A DNA stretch of 64,000 bases, from assembly GCA_012931725.1 (NCBI GenBank), contig CM022951.1, positions 20,981,457-21,045,456 of the forward strand. The letters are read 5' to 3'. Positions 44,257 through 56,549 of the stretch are shown in pieces. The translations under genes and the position numbers were made by a program. A model generated the notes under the pieces. That model was not told the DNA's origin and searched no databases. It saw only the letters and a program-made list of their open reading frames with translations. This DNA comes from Litsea cubeba. Lineage: Eukaryota > Streptophyta > Magnoliopsida > Laurales > Lauraceae. Positions within the stretch are counted from its first letter, which is position 1. The number at the start of each line of letters is the position of its first letter.

Positions 44257-44569
44257 AAATTTTAGTGTTCTCACCAGGAGATTCTTACTGAAGCAAGACT
44301 TTCTTCAAGTGAATAGTAGCCATATGACCAATTTCCATGGATGGGACCTGAAGCTACCAATTTTGATTAATGTACACCTAGATCATTATCTTGTGATTTA
44401 TTCTTTTCTTTTTTTTTTAGTTAGTGTTGAGAATGATTCCATGATAACTCATCAGGAGATGCATTTCATTGTATCAGCGGCAAGTGTATTATCATGGCTG
44501 CCTGAAATTTTTAGCAAGAGGCAGGCAACATGCTTCCATAGTGGCAATTATTTGATTAGGGAACGAGAG
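44257..44569 (+). other. FTSHI 3' UTR and downstream sequence
   Basis: Follows the stop codon. No unambiguous polyadenylation signal could be chosen, so the transcript end is not assigned. Confidence 0.5.
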
Positions 44570-44710
44570 TTAAAAAAAAATTCAGTACCTTTTGTTTTAT
44601 TATTATTATTATTGGTAGCTCTGTAATTTTGTTGTTGGTAACATTACTTCAACCCAAAACCTCAAGATTTGCAACAGTGGGCACCTTCCACTGTGCCACA
44701 GGCTTGTGTT
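44570..44710 (-). mobile_element. Possible tRNA-type SINE fragment
   Basis: The minus strand reads CCTGTGGCACAGTGGAAGG near the head, like the A-box region of Au-type plant SINEs. A B-box-like GGGTTGAAGTAAT and an (AAT)n tract (TTATTATTATTATT on plus near 44600) lie near the other end. No target duplication found. Confidence 0.4.
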
Positions 44711-44935
44711 GTTCTTTATCTAAGATCATTTTCAAATCGGTTAACCAGGCTAATGGTGCGGCTTGGTCCGGGTCAAGCCCCAGCCCATATGCCCTGGCAT
44801 GCTTGAAAACCCAATTCATCTTGGGCTTATTCGGGCTGGGTGTCATGGGTAGCAAATTGGACCTGGATACTCATATTTGATAGATCATCTTAATCCCTTG
44901 ATTCATGGCTCTCAAGTTTAGTGGTTTTAGAAGGG

Positions 44936-44959
44936 TTTTTTTTTTTTTTTTTTTTTTTT
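44936..44959. repeat. Poly(T) run
   Basis: Twenty-four T in a row; possible tail of a minus-strand retroposon, but no body was recognised. Confidence 0.85.
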
Positions 44960-45729
44960 GGTAGAATTTCAAATCCAACAGTAGGTGACAATTGGGTGAG
45001 CATCAAATTTGGGATTGTGCCAATTTAGAGGAGGGGTTTGGGGTGGTGCGTGTGAGGAGGTTGGATTGATCATTGGAGTCCCACGTGCTGGTAAAAATGG
45101 ATAGGGATCGTGCTAATGAGACAGTCCTCATTTGAGGATTTCCTTAACTAAATACATATAGGTAGTTTAAGTTAGAAGAATTGCAAATTAATTTACTAAC
45201 TTTTACTGACATACTATTGAAGTGCTTACACAAGGAATTTTTTTTATTTAATTATTTTATAATTATACAAATGGGTTTATCATTCGATCAATTCATTTAT
45301 TTTTTACAAATTATACTTAAATTGAGTATTAATTTAACTTATTATTCAAGCTGCATGAGACTTAGCCTGTGGATCACATTGACTCAACTCAAGGCATTGA
45401 CAATATGCTACCTATATACTACACATTCGAAATGGATCCTGTTTTACTATTTATCCTTGCTAAGGCCTCCACTTGGACAGAATGAACTGCATGCAATTGT
45501 CATTATGCAAAAACAGTTGATAAGGAGGCATGTTTTAGTTTTATCCTCGCTTAATCCTCTTTTAAGGCATAAAGATGATTTATCATATAACCAGCTGATT
45601 AGTACTAGGCTACTAGCACAATTAGAGCCATTAAAGAACTTATGAAAGAAGACCGACAACGTTATACAACTATCCAACGAAGTTATGTTGCTTATTTATC
45701 ATAGTGGCCCACTAAAACTTTTAACATTG
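44960..45729. other. Intergenic sequence
   Basis: AT-rich with no supported feature. Confidence 0.4.
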
Positions 45730-46460
45730 ATGGTCCTTATGAAAGTCCTACTGTTACCCCCAATATTAGATTGGCCCACAACATTTATGATTACTAATAT
45801 TAGGTTGGTCCTACAAATATCACACTAAGTGGCTTCCACGGTGATGACAATATTAGGTGGGTCTCATACTACCAATATTAGGTGGGTACCATACCGATTA
45901 TCAAGATTGGATTGTGTGACTATAATTATTAATTTAGCATCATTAAATTTTTCTCAATGTTTGATGGCTCCCCTTAGCGATCAATATAATTAGTTCAGTT
46001 AATATGACTACCAACCGTACATTAAATAGGTCATGTATTGATTTCTCATAAATGGGTTCTTCAATGATGTCTGTGACTAGATAAGGTCTTTTTTATAATT
46101 ACCATTAGATGTATTACGACCTTACTGCTAGGATCTCATGAGTTTTAACATTTAGTCAAATAATTTTCCAATTTTAGATGAGTCCTACCATGATTACTAG
46201 CATGTCCTATCATGTTACAAATGTTATGTTAAAAACCCACTGTCATTTGAATCATTTATCCTATTCACTATGGTTTCAAATATTAAACAACTCAAAACAT
46301 TACAAAGGTCCTTATATGATTACTAACCTTGGGTGAGTCCCACTGATATTGTCATCAAAATATGGGTTATATTATTTTATTCAACTGCATTATTCCCATC
46401 TTAACTGCCAGCATTAAATCATTCCATTATTATTACTAAGTGGGTACCACATTGGGTCAA
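45730..46460. repeat. Degenerate minisatellite-like array
   Basis: Variants of ACTAATATTAGGTGGGTCC recur near 45760, 45790, 45850, 45878, 46178, 46320 and 46432, each with ATTA(C/G), AATATTAGG and TGGGT(C/A)C elements. Spacing is irregular, so this is an old diverged array or a repeat-rich element, not a fresh satellite. Confidence 0.5.
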
Positions 46461-47330
46461 TCGTCTCTATTTTTCTCTCCGTTTTTTTATATCATATCAT
46501 GAAATTTATTAATTGCCAAACACTTAAAAAGTACATTGAAATTTGCAAAATTTTCCAAACACCATAAGTAATACAATATTATAATATGACATTATTTCGT
46601 TCACTGCTGGTAAATTCTTACCATTTTTAAATCACTTTAGTGATGTTTTGCATTTATCCAAACACCCCCTAATTTTCAAATTATGAAATTACTTGGGGTC
46701 CATTTGAATGTAGAAAAAACAATTAGAAGATTTTCAACTCAATTTTTCTTCAAATCTAACAAATTTGGATTATTAGTATGGTGAGAAAAATGTCAAAAGA
46801 AATGTAGATAGTCCGAAGCACACCACTCTCGCAAGGTTCGTTTCCCTTCTACACAAGTGATAGGAAAATATCATTTACATATGTAAATGCCCTATGCAAA
46901 ATGTTACATAGGTGAAACACGTTAGGATATTTTTCCAAATTGCTATTTTCACATGAGCAGATGTGTATATCTAACATTTTCAAGTTTATTTAATCTTTTA
47001 AATTTTTTACAAGTTTCTCAAAACCCAAGAAGACTTAATGTATGAAACTAAACATCCTGATAGTTACAATTACTATAAGAATATTGAATAGTTCAAACCA
47101 TGAATTAGTGGCCCCACAGAAGTGCAGAAATCTAGAGACTAGGACTTTTTCTATGAGGATTTAAAGTAATAAGCTTCAATATCTTGGGGTTTACTAATTC
47201 AATAAACAGATTGAATATTTTGGATAACACATATGAGGCTCACAAGAATAAAAATGATGGTTGATGGCCCGCACAAGATGCAATCACCGGGTAAGAAGTG
47301 TATTGGCGCTTTTTTTCACAAGGGGTTGCA
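46461..47330. other. Intergenic sequence
   Basis: AT-rich; nothing assigned. Confidence 0.4.
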
Positions 47331-47525
47331 AGAGTGGTGTGAATTTAAAGGTGAAAATTGGGACGTGTCGTGTCGACCTATGAAAATTCACGGGCTGCGT
47401 CGTGCCGTGCCCAGGTCAACCGAGACTCACTCCAGCACTGCCCAAGGCACGGAATATTCCGTGTCGTGCTGGGAAGTGCCCCGGCTGATTTAGGCTGTGC
47501 CACCCACAGGCTGGCCCAATATAAG
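47331..47525. mobile_element. Possible hAT subterminal region
   Basis: GC-rich block with repeated short words (CGTGTCGTG, CGTCGTGCCGTGCCC, GGCACGGAATATTCCGTG), of the kind found near the ends of plant hAT elements. It may be one end of the decayed hAT at 48545-50300. No terminal repeat was paired. Confidence 0.35.
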
Positions 47526-47649
47526 AATTACAACTTCGAACACTATGATACATTCTAAAAAAAAATTTAAGTAGAATTACAACTTTATGAGAAATGAAAA
47601 AAAAAAAAAAAACACTTTCTGGAAAAAATGTTACTGTTAGTATCTTTTA

Positions 47650-48440
47650 TTGGCAATTCGGTGGTTTCGAGCAAAACTCGAGTCCAAATAGAGTTGTAAT
47701 TTTATATTTTTAGTTTTTGACTATAGTGATTGATCGGCGTGAAGAATAGAGGATAAAAAACGCAGAATTTCAAGCTTTATAGTCAAGCAATCGAGCCTGA
47801 GACAGAACCCATGTTGGGTTGAGCGAGCTCTATTGCAGTCTCAGAGTTTCGAGACAAATTCAAGGTTCGGTTGACCCAACCGAAGTCTGGGTCGAGTGAA
47901 CTTTGCAAAAGTTGCCCAGCCAGTTTGGAAACCTCTTTCTATTTTCACTCCCCTGCATATTTGAGTTCTAATCAACTTGGGAAACCATAAAAACGAACCA
48001 AAGCCTATTTAAACAACTCTCTTGCTACACTAGAATCTTATCTCTCTTTCCATCCAAAGTTTAGTGCATCCTTTGAGAGATTTATTGAGTGTTTGTTGCG
48101 CTATTGTTTCAAGAAGAGTTTCTAAAATTCTTTCGTTGTAGATTGAAGCACCTGGAGAGGCTTCAAGGAGGGGTGTTGTTCAAGTACAGGCGAATGGTGA
48201 CCGGCGAGTCGTCGGCAAGAAAAACTACAATCCATTAGGTTGAGTTCAACTGGGAATTGGTCTGTGAGTACATCTTGTAATTGTTCTTATTAGTAGTGCT
48301 TGGTTTGCCTTGGACTGGGTATAGGTCTCATGGTTTTTCCCGTTTTGGTTTTTCACGTAAAAAATCCTGTATCTTTCGTGTGGTTGATTGTTTGGTTGGA
48401 TTCATCTATTATTTGATTTGAATTTCAAATTGGAAAAACT
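47650..48440 (+). repeat. LTR-like repeat, copy 1
   Basis: It matches the reverse complement of about 56550-57318, with anchors GAGTCGTCGGCAAGA, CATTAGGTTGAGTT, AGTGCTTGGTTT and GTTTTTCACGTAAAAAATC. The layout and size of nearly 0.8 kb suggest a solo LTR of an old retrotransposon; the ends are not sharply defined. Confidence 0.6.
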
Positions 48441-48544
48441 ATGATAAATTTCACAAAGAGTATAAGTTGATAAATTTCACAGAGTATAAGTCGATAAATT
48501 TTTAACACTATGATACCTTTAACACAGAAAGGTCGTCTTCTATT

Positions 48545-48775
48545 TCATCTTCCTCCAATAAGTGTTATGTTCAATTCTCTGCTTGGAACCAGTCTCACAG
48601 GCACGTGCAAGTCTCCACTGTTTCTTCCGCTAGCATCGTCCACCTAGGGTCAATAAGGCGCCCACACGCACTAAAAGCTTGCTCCGATGTAGTTGTAGAC
48701 GCTGAAACTGATAGTAAATCACGAGCCATGGCGAAAAGCATATGAAATTTGCTTTCACTTACTTTCTATAAACAA
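48545..48775 (-). pseudogene. hAT transposase C-terminal (dimerisation) domain remnant
   Basis: The minus strand reads ARDLLSVSASTTTSEQAFSA then CGRLIDPRWTMLAEETVE and DWFQ. This is the hATC dimerisation signature (ARDLL..P.STVASE.AFS.GGR...R..L..ETVEAL.C..DW). Stops and a frameshift follow. It belongs with 49510-50300, separated by an unrelated block. Confidence 0.78.
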
Positions 48776-48795
48776 ATAAAAAAACTAGTGCAGAA

Positions 48796-49500
48796 ACATA
48801 ACGAAATGTGTGTGCTAATGTGTCTCTATTATCAGATTATATAGCCAAAGACTCTGGGCTAACACTGAGCTTCTGGTCTATCAAGCTGATGACTGCCGGT
48901 ACTCCCCTTCACAAAGCGATCGTAGATTTCCTCAAGAACCCTCAATATCAAGGAGTGGATGTCGAAGTAGACTCTGAAGAGTTTACTCAATATTCTCCTG
49001 GTATTAAGGCTAGGAGTCGCTCGAAAGAATAGCTCAAGGGAGCACCTGAGGGAGTCTGAGCCTCTGTTATCCTTGAAGAGACATTCCCATGCCCTCCATT
49101 CCTCGGGATCAACAACCTTTTATAGATCTCCGTGTGTGAGCCCCACTTCGGCCCCTAAGGTTCGAAAGCCTAACTTCAGGACTAGAGGGGGGTCTCTCTG
49201 TTGGATCCTCATATGGGTGTGGTCACTTTCATAGGTCCTAGCCCACTTCAATATAAGGGAGAGGCGAGTTCCTTTTTTCAATATATTAATAGGCCGCTTT
49301 CTTGGGCCCCGACCGTTCTATTCTTTCTCACAAGTTGGTTCTTTGGGCCCGATCTATTACACATGCCTACACTTTCCACCAGGCTAAAAGGTCAAAATCA
49401 GTGTCATCGTCCGGGACTTCAATCGGACCCATCTATAAGTACATCTTTAATTAATTAACGATGCTACTGGACCCCCCAGAAGAAGATGAGCCACTTCCTA
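48796..49500. other. Unassigned block inside the decayed hAT gene
   Basis: GC-richer than the surrounding hAT sequence. It contains a 74-codon plus-strand frame (48808-49032, ending KARSRSKE) with no known domain, and AGAGGGGGG just before TGTTGGATCC near 49185-49205, which resembles a polypurine tract and LTR start. It could be the 3' end of an LTR element or a captured segment. Function unknown. Confidence 0.4.
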
Positions 49501-49509
49501 GAGTGCTCC

Positions 49510-50300
49510 TCATAAGACCCCAAATAGCCTTCTTTTTCCCTTTATGTGTTTGGGGAGGGCCCATAAGGGAAGAGGGTGTTTTTTATCTATCCATTTGGTA
49601 GTGTATTCCAAATAAAGTTGTTCTAAATAAGTTTTAATTGTAAAAGTATCATTTAAATTAATTTGATTTATTTTGTTATTTATTGCATCAAGTAAAGTCT
49701 CTACACCTACTAATTTCAACGTAAGGTCTAAAGCATCAGCTAAACAAAATGTTAAAGGAGCAATTTTCCAATATTGTAAAAACTTTGCCTCCATTTTTTC
49801 ACTCATCATCTGGAAAACCGGTACATCTCTATATCTTTTAAAAGCAAGACTAATTTCATAAAAATGGGTCAAAGCTTGAGTTAGATGTGGGATAATATAT
49901 ACCCCAGAAAAAAAAAAAAGGTTGCATCATGAAAAACTTCTAAAAAATCTTCTATTATTTCAAAAATTTGCCAATTCTCTTCATTTATAAAAGTATTTTG
50001 ATGTGCTTTGATTGAGTGCATTTTTATATCTGCATGCTTCTTTTAACATTATATAAGTAACATTCACCTATGCTTTACATTTGGTTGTATTTTTTTTTTC
50101 TTTTTTCTTTTATTCAGACTTTCATATATCTCCGTCCACCATTAATGTTTTCTTTTGGGAGATGAAAAAATGCAATATACAATGTATTTAATAACTTCTA
50201 AGGTAAGCTTAATAAGTTTTAAGCCTTCTTATATAATAAGATTTAAGATGTGACATGCACATCTATTGTGAAATATAGCTCCATTTAAATTACATTATTT
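49510..50300 (-). pseudogene. hAT transposase remnant, central region
   Basis: The minus-strand frame 49872-49510 reads HFYEISLAFKRYRDVPVF, MSEKMEAKFLQYWK, FCLADALDLTLKL and LEQLYLEY. These match the central hAT region (TKIFY..T...S....P....F ... M..KF.KYW......AVVLDPR.K). Upstream, degenerate frames give CACHILNLII, the CAAHILNLI motif. Both the catalytic core and the reading frame are broken. Confidence 0.75.
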
Positions 50301-50689
50301 AGCTTCAAAATGAGAGCCTAATCCAAGGGCTTTAACCACTAAACATTGAGAAAGATCTCCAATTCTTCACTAATGATCTTCAATTAAACACTCTTTCTAG
50401 ATTAGTTACAAATAAGTTCCTAATTACAATATAAAAGTGTAGAGAAAGTAAAATAAAATTGTAAAAAATATCCCCCTCTCTATAAATACATTGCCATTTA
50501 TAGAAATATTGAGGGCATTTGATTGGATGGAACACCTCATAGGCTTAGGTGTCATCCTCTAATTGATCCTTCAATTTGGAGGCTTTTGATTAGCTCATTT
50601 CCTTTCACATGGATTGCATATGAGTCATACTCATTGGCTCTTCAATCTATGCTTCCTCATAGTAGTGACTTAGCGGTTCAATTGTAATT

Positions 50690-50795
50690 TGGAGTTGGGG
50701 TTCGTTTTTCGGTAAAAAATATCCGGTTGATAGGATTTGAACTCATAACCTATTTCATACTCACCCAAGCTCTAACCAATACACCAACTACTCCT
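50690..50795 (-). mobile_element. tRNA-type SINE head
   Basis: The minus strand reads TGGTGTATTGGTTAGAGC (A-box region, plus 50769-50786) and TGAGTTCAAATCCTATC (B box, plus 50729-50745), with near-tRNA spacing and a non-tRNA 3' extension. Tail and target duplication not identified. It is not a full tRNA because no acceptor stem can be formed. Confidence 0.5.
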
Positions 50796-53700
50796 TTATG
50801 ATAGAGAATAACTTTTTTTTTGTTACAGTCTTCTCCTCTTATTTTGGAATTATGCAACTTCTCCTATAATTTCTTCACCAAAATTTCTTCATTGAACTTC
50901 TTTTATTGTAATATCTTCTTGATGCCTTAGAATGCTAGCAGAAGGTTTGGGGTAGTCACGCGTTCCACCTACACGAGAGAAATTACATAAAAATACGCTA
51001 TAAAAAAATAATCAAATTTATGAATGAAAACTTTGCCGATTTGTATCTCCTCATCCAAACTCATATGAATGCAAATGAGTAGTCGATTTCGCTCAGAATT
51101 CCACATCCAATGCAATGATGCAAAGAAACGATATCATTTTAAGAGTAAAAAAAAGTTATAAGCGATGATAATCTGATAATTCGATAGAATGATAAATCTT
51201 CGTGTAAATCACATGATATGCACATGAAATGCTGATAAAACTCGAACTAATGAGGAGTAAAATAAGCATTATTTAACACTCATCACTGAGTATAGCATTA
51301 TCAATTCTTCAATTGTGTAAACAAATCTAAGAAGTCTAAATGATGATCTTCATTGTTACCATTTACATGCTCATTGATCCAGAGCAACCAATACTGTGGT
51401 TGTCATCTCACGTTTGCATCCCAATCATAAAACAACATTGAAAGTCGAAACATGAATTTGATTAAAGAATAAAGAAATAATAAATACACAACAAAACCAC
51501 ATGTGACATTCAAAAAAACACCAAAACCAAAAACTTCAAAACCAGAAATTGAAACATAATATTGCCCAACAATCATATTTACAAAGAACCACAAAAATAA
51601 ACAAATACACAACAAAAAAAATAAAAAATAAAAAACAAGAATAGGTAGAGAGAGAAAAATCAGAGAAGAGGTAAACAGAAAGAAAATAAGAGAAAAGAAA
51701 AGAGATAGAGAGAAAAAGATTTCGAGAGAGAGGCCGGGAGGAATTAGGCCAAGTTGTACCTCCTCTCTACTTCTATTTCGGAGCGACAGAGTCTAATTGC
51801 CGAAGCAACGGAGCTTGAAGAGGAACAACCGAAGGAGGGTGATGGGGCTGAAAGCACCTAGAGGCAACCGTAAGGAGAAAATCTCAAATTATCATGGCAT
51901 CTATATTGGAGAATATTAATGAAAATTATTTTCAAAATATCATTGGATCTACCCATTGGACACCCCTAGATGCACCAACACATGGCTAAGAGATGGATCC
52001 TTCTTATGCAGCTTTCGAGCCATTTGAGTAACTAGTCCGACTCTTAGGTCGGTTGCACTATGTTTGACTATAGGTCAATCCTTTAACAGACTATAGTTTG
52101 TCTCTTCTGTTTAAGATCTGTGTAAATGTCCTAGCTATAAGCCAATTGCACTTTGTTTTTTGTTCTGTTTCAAGAGATGCATAATTGTTCTGACTATAGG
52201 TCAGTTGCACTTGGTAGCTATAGGTCAGTCGTTTGACTAACTATGGCACGCTTTTGTATTTTGAGGCACCTTGAGGTGTATATTTGATTTGGAGCCTGTG
52301 CACTCGGTGGTTAGGCGGTGATCCCACAGTTAGAATTAGAGACCCTAACTGAGCTAATGACAACGCATGTTTTCTTTTTGTCAAATATATATTATGAATG
52401 GAATGGTTAAAGAAATTGGATATGGTAATGTACTCTGAACTACTAGCACAATATGAGTTAATGGTCTCATACTCAGGGTCTTTGTGGTTATGGAAACTAT
52501 CTTTGGGTTCGGGTTGTATTATGGATGAGGGTCATGGAGGCCGTTGTTTTGGTTGTGTTATGATGAGGGCCATGGAGGCCGTTGTGTTGGATGGTCCATG
52601 GTGGACGTTGTGTTGGCTGGTCCTTAGTGGACGTTGCGTTGGCTGGTCCTTGGTGGTCATCTTTGGTGGCGGTGTATTGTTTCGCTCAAAAATGAAAAGA
52701 GGGAAAGGACTTTTTATTCAGTCTTGAATGTTACAGAAAGATGTGAAGACAACCTACACGTGTATTTGATTGTGCTTTGAGGAGTTGTCTCCAATTTTGT
52801 TTGCATGGGTTCTCTTTGCCTCACCTTTTGAGTGCAGGTTGCTTACAAGTTCTCATGCAACCCCCTCATCAAGCTTAGGAGATAAAACACTAAGAAATTA
52901 CAGAGTGAAAAAAAGAAAGAACTAATGTCTTTAGAGGTCTGCCGTAGACGAAGTTGAAGAAGTCTGCAACATGGTTCCCTCTGCCAATCTTTGTAACTCA
53001 TCACCTTTTTTTAGAAAGAAAAATTAGCAAAGAAGCTTGCTTCAAAACAACAGAGACAATCTTTGTCCTTCTTCCATGGTGAAAGGAACAAAGCTAGATG
53101 TTCAGGAACTATAGCCCGAATCCAGGGAATGCTTACTGCCGCCTGACTCTCACCTTCAGAATGGAAGAAAGAAAAGACTTGAAAATGGCAAGAGTTTCTG
53201 GGCCTTTTTGCACTGGATTCCCCTTGTTGTTTGCCCAAGTGTTTCTTTTATAGCTTTGAGAGAGCATAACTGCGGTAAGTCGTGGATGGCTACTACAGAT
53301 CGTGGTGGTCCTGGAAATCGCAACAAACGGGAGTGGGAATTGCAATTTTGCTATTTCAGCGGCCGTCAAAAGTGCAACTGCCCAGATTGTGGGTGACGAT
53401 TGTGTGGCGGCTATTTTTTTAAGGGAGGACGTTCAGCGGCTGGCGCGACTTTCTCATAGCGTCTAGCGGCTTGATGTTTGGACGGAGAGCAGCAGCCATG
53501 GTATGCACTGAGCGATCATCATTTTCGTAATCTAAAGTTGCCGGCGAATTCCTGCTTGGAATGACCGCTAAAATGCTGCTGTCATGACCGGTCATATTCC
53601 ATCAGTCAGCAAAAATGACATTCTTTCCATGGAAATGAGTATTTTGCCTCGGGGAATGTAGTGTTCAAATGATTGAAAATCTTTGTATGCCAACATGTAT

Positions 53701-53884
53701 TAAGTGGTATCTTGAATTATGTGCAGCTTTGGTGGCAGTGAATTGTGGATCGAGTGCGGGGATGTAGTTCAGAGATACGATTTGGTAAGGAGTTTAGGTT
53801 TAATTTTGGATTTATTGTAATTGAATATTGTATGCTACTGGAACTCTTTGTGAAATTTTATTTATTTCATATGCTCGGCATCAT
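50796..53884. other. Intergenic sequence
   Basis: No gene supported. It holds an A/GA-rich stretch at about 51600-51745 and a short imperfect tandem region at 52555-52660. Open frames here have no recognisable domains. Confidence 0.4.
52555..52660. repeat. Imperfect tandem repeat
   Basis: GGTCC(A/T)TGGTGGACGTTG followed by TGTTGGCTGGTCCTT, repeated about three times with substitutions. Confidence 0.6.
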
Positions 53885-54030
53885 GTTGCTAGTATAGGAA
53901 ATTCTATTCACTCAGAATGATTGATTGTGTTTTCGCCCCAATCCCAAGTATGACAAACATAGCAAGGCAAGAGGTACCTAATGATGAAGAAATTTATCTT
54001 GGCGTCTGCGGCTTAGCATTCAGGACTCAC
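53885..54030 (+). repeat. Unnamed dispersed repeat, copy 2
   Basis: Diverged counterpart of the minus-strand sequence at 32600-32760 with the shared reading VFAPIP...RQ...EEI. The element to which it belongs is not identified. Confidence 0.65.
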
Positions 54031-55540
54031 AAATACCTAGACACATACTTGCGCATACTGTTTTGGAAATTTTGTAGTTATTTTTTTATTCAAACATTAT
54101 TGGATTTTGAATTTTTTTAATTAAGAATTCAGAATTTTGGAAAAAGTCTAGTTACTTTGCATCGTATGATTTGATTTATGATGTGAATGTTACACTTTTA
54201 CAAGTCTCGACGCAGAATTCGAAGGGCCCCGGATTCCAGGTTGTGACTCTTTTTACGAATGTTCTAATTGAAATTTTCTTGTGGAACATTTGTTGATAGT
54301 ATTTAATCATGCTTGATTTTGTTTGATGATTGTGATTATGGAATGAGATGGCATTAGTTGGTTCAAAAATGTTAATGCATTATTTTATGTTGAGATTCCG
54401 ATGCTTCTGCTTGCAATCTCTTTTTTTATCCATTGAACATTTATTATGAAATATCTAGCAATTTGCATACTCTATTGAAGTTCAACCATATCATGATATC
54501 ATTACTCAGCAGTTGTTTAGCCCAAAAACACAATTGTAGCATCGGCAAATACAATAGTTTCAAGTATCAACAACACAAATCAATCCATCTTCCACATCAT
54601 TATGCAATCATCAAACCCAAGTCTCAAACTAGAAACACAAATAAAAAAAAGCAAGCACATACATCATCAAGCAGAAAATTAAAAAACAAAACCATGATTT
54701 TTTTTTACTAAGGATTGTGGGTTGCTAACAAATGACCTATTTGTATTGCTAACTAAATAGTAATCAACATGTTGTATAGTACTCTTATTTAAAAGATAAA
54801 TCAACCCAGAAACTAACTAGTTTTTAACTAAGGCATTTCATCAAATACTTTACCTCCTATACAACCAGCCCCTAAATCCACTAAAATCAAATTAAAAAAT
54901 AATAATAAAACTTCCATGTTACATTAGGTTTTTATTACATAACATCTCAACACATTCTTATCAAAGAAGTAGGCATCATCACAGGGGCCATCGCCAACTC
55001 TTCTATAGCAATCCGTCCATGATTCCACCCAACACCAACTCTACACATTCCACAATGTGGTTCAGATTCTTTCCTTACCATTGCTTCCAACGTAGAGTTC
55101 AGGATTGAGAGATGGAACCAAACATGAAAGACAACATATTCCACTTGATTCATTTTAATGGCAGTCATCCAAGGGTTGAGGAGATGGAAAAATAGGTTTG
55201 TTGAATTAACACAATTTAACTAAAAAGAGCAAAAGGCCTCAAAATCTGAACTAGGCAATTGATTAACAGATGATAGAAACATATAGGAATAACTCTATTG
55301 TGAGAAAAATATACAAACAGAAAAATCTACATAAAATAGGGAGAGAGTGATAGAATAGTATGCAAACAAAAAGAAAGCCACCATTTGAAAGACGAGCAAT
55401 TTACTGTCATTTTCTTGAGCATTTCGCTTGCTTGTCAACTGATCAAATAAGTTTCACAGTACTTGCAAAGACATTTAGAGACTATCTTGTTACTACTGTC
55501 ACATGCCAGTAAATATACAAAAAGGAAAAGAAAAAAAAAC
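54031..55540. other. Intergenic sequence
   Basis: AT-rich, no supported gene or repeat. Confidence 0.4.
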
Positions 55541-55745
55541 AGAGAGTTGGCCTCTAGAGTTTTGAAAGGAAATGGAGAAAAAAAAAAACACAGAGGTTCT
55601 GGTCGTTGGAAAAATAGAGAGTTGGTCTCTAGAGATTTTTGACAGGAAATGGAGGGAAAAAAACACACAGATTTGGTTCTGGCTATTGGATCTAGAGATT
55701 TTTTACAGGAAAAGGAGCAGGAAAAAAAACTAGATCTGGTTATGG
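55541..55745. repeat. Three-copy imperfect minisatellite (about 75 bp)
   Basis: Units begin near 55543, 55617 and 55690 and share CTCTAGAG(A)TTTT, (A)CAGGAAATGGAG, an A-run and (T)GGTTCTGG. The last unit is the shortest and most diverged. Confidence 0.7.
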
Positions 55746-56549
55746 CCTCTGTCATTGTTCTCCATTGCCATCTCCATCTCCAAAAAACTTCCAAACCCTC
55801 TCAAAACAAAGATACCAAAACGGCATGACAGAAGGAGGAAAAAAAATCATAGTAATAATCTATAGGTGTAGAAACATCATAATCTAACCTCCTTTCTCCT
55901 TGCTGTGGCCCGATGATCAAGATACAAGGTGACCGTTTGGGTGCCGGAGCTAAACTGCAAGAGTCTCCAGAATTCCTTCCATCTGCGGTTTTTTGGAATG
56001 CCCGATATGGAAGTGTGGGATTTGGGAATACCAGGGTTTTAGCATTTGCAAATGCTGCAATTCCTAAATGCCAAAAATTCCACTAAATAAACATGGAATT
56101 TCTGACAGGAATTTCGGAATTCCTGGCAGAAATTTCAGGAACGAAATGAGGCCCAGGTGTGCTCGAGTGTTAGTGTTTCAATTGGCTTCTATGCTATGCT
56201 GATTTCTTAGTAGGTTCAATTTGATTTTTGGAAGAAACTAACGAAAAAAAATACTGGTGAAGTACATTGTGTATATTCATACTAGTTACAACTATGTTTC
56301 AAAAGAAACTAATGAAATTCTTCCCCATTAAAATATCTCGTATTTGTGAAAAATGATGAAATGCTCACTTCTAATCTCCAAGATTGTTACCATTTCTCTT
56401 TGAAATATACTTCAAGATTAAAGTATGAAGAAATGAGATTAAGCCTTAACATAGGCTAAGGTCCCAAAGCAGATTCCTTTATAGATTTCATTCCAATTAA
56501 TTAATCTAGATGATTAATTTTAAGTTCAAAGCAAAACAAACTACCACAA
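55746..56549. other. Intergenic sequence
   Basis: Contains repeated GGAATT/AATTCC words near 55970-56140 that may be a decayed inverted-repeat element; nothing firm. Confidence 0.35.

Noticed and set aside
44725..44880. hAT end from GGGCTTATTCGGGCTGGG-like text
   Set aside because: Only weak compositional resemblance to hAT subterminal sequence; no inverted partner or duplication.
48808..49032. 74-residue frame as a host gene or plastid/mitochondrial insert
   Set aside because: No protein family recognised and no flanking organelle gene seen; retained only as an unassigned block.
50690..50795. A tRNA gene on the minus strand
   Set aside because: Only the internal promoter boxes resemble tRNA; no acceptor stem, so listed as a SINE head.
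52398..52727. 109-residue frame as a gene
   Set aside because: Repetitive Trp/Gly/Val content from an imperfect tandem repeat, no domain, no neighbouring splice structure.
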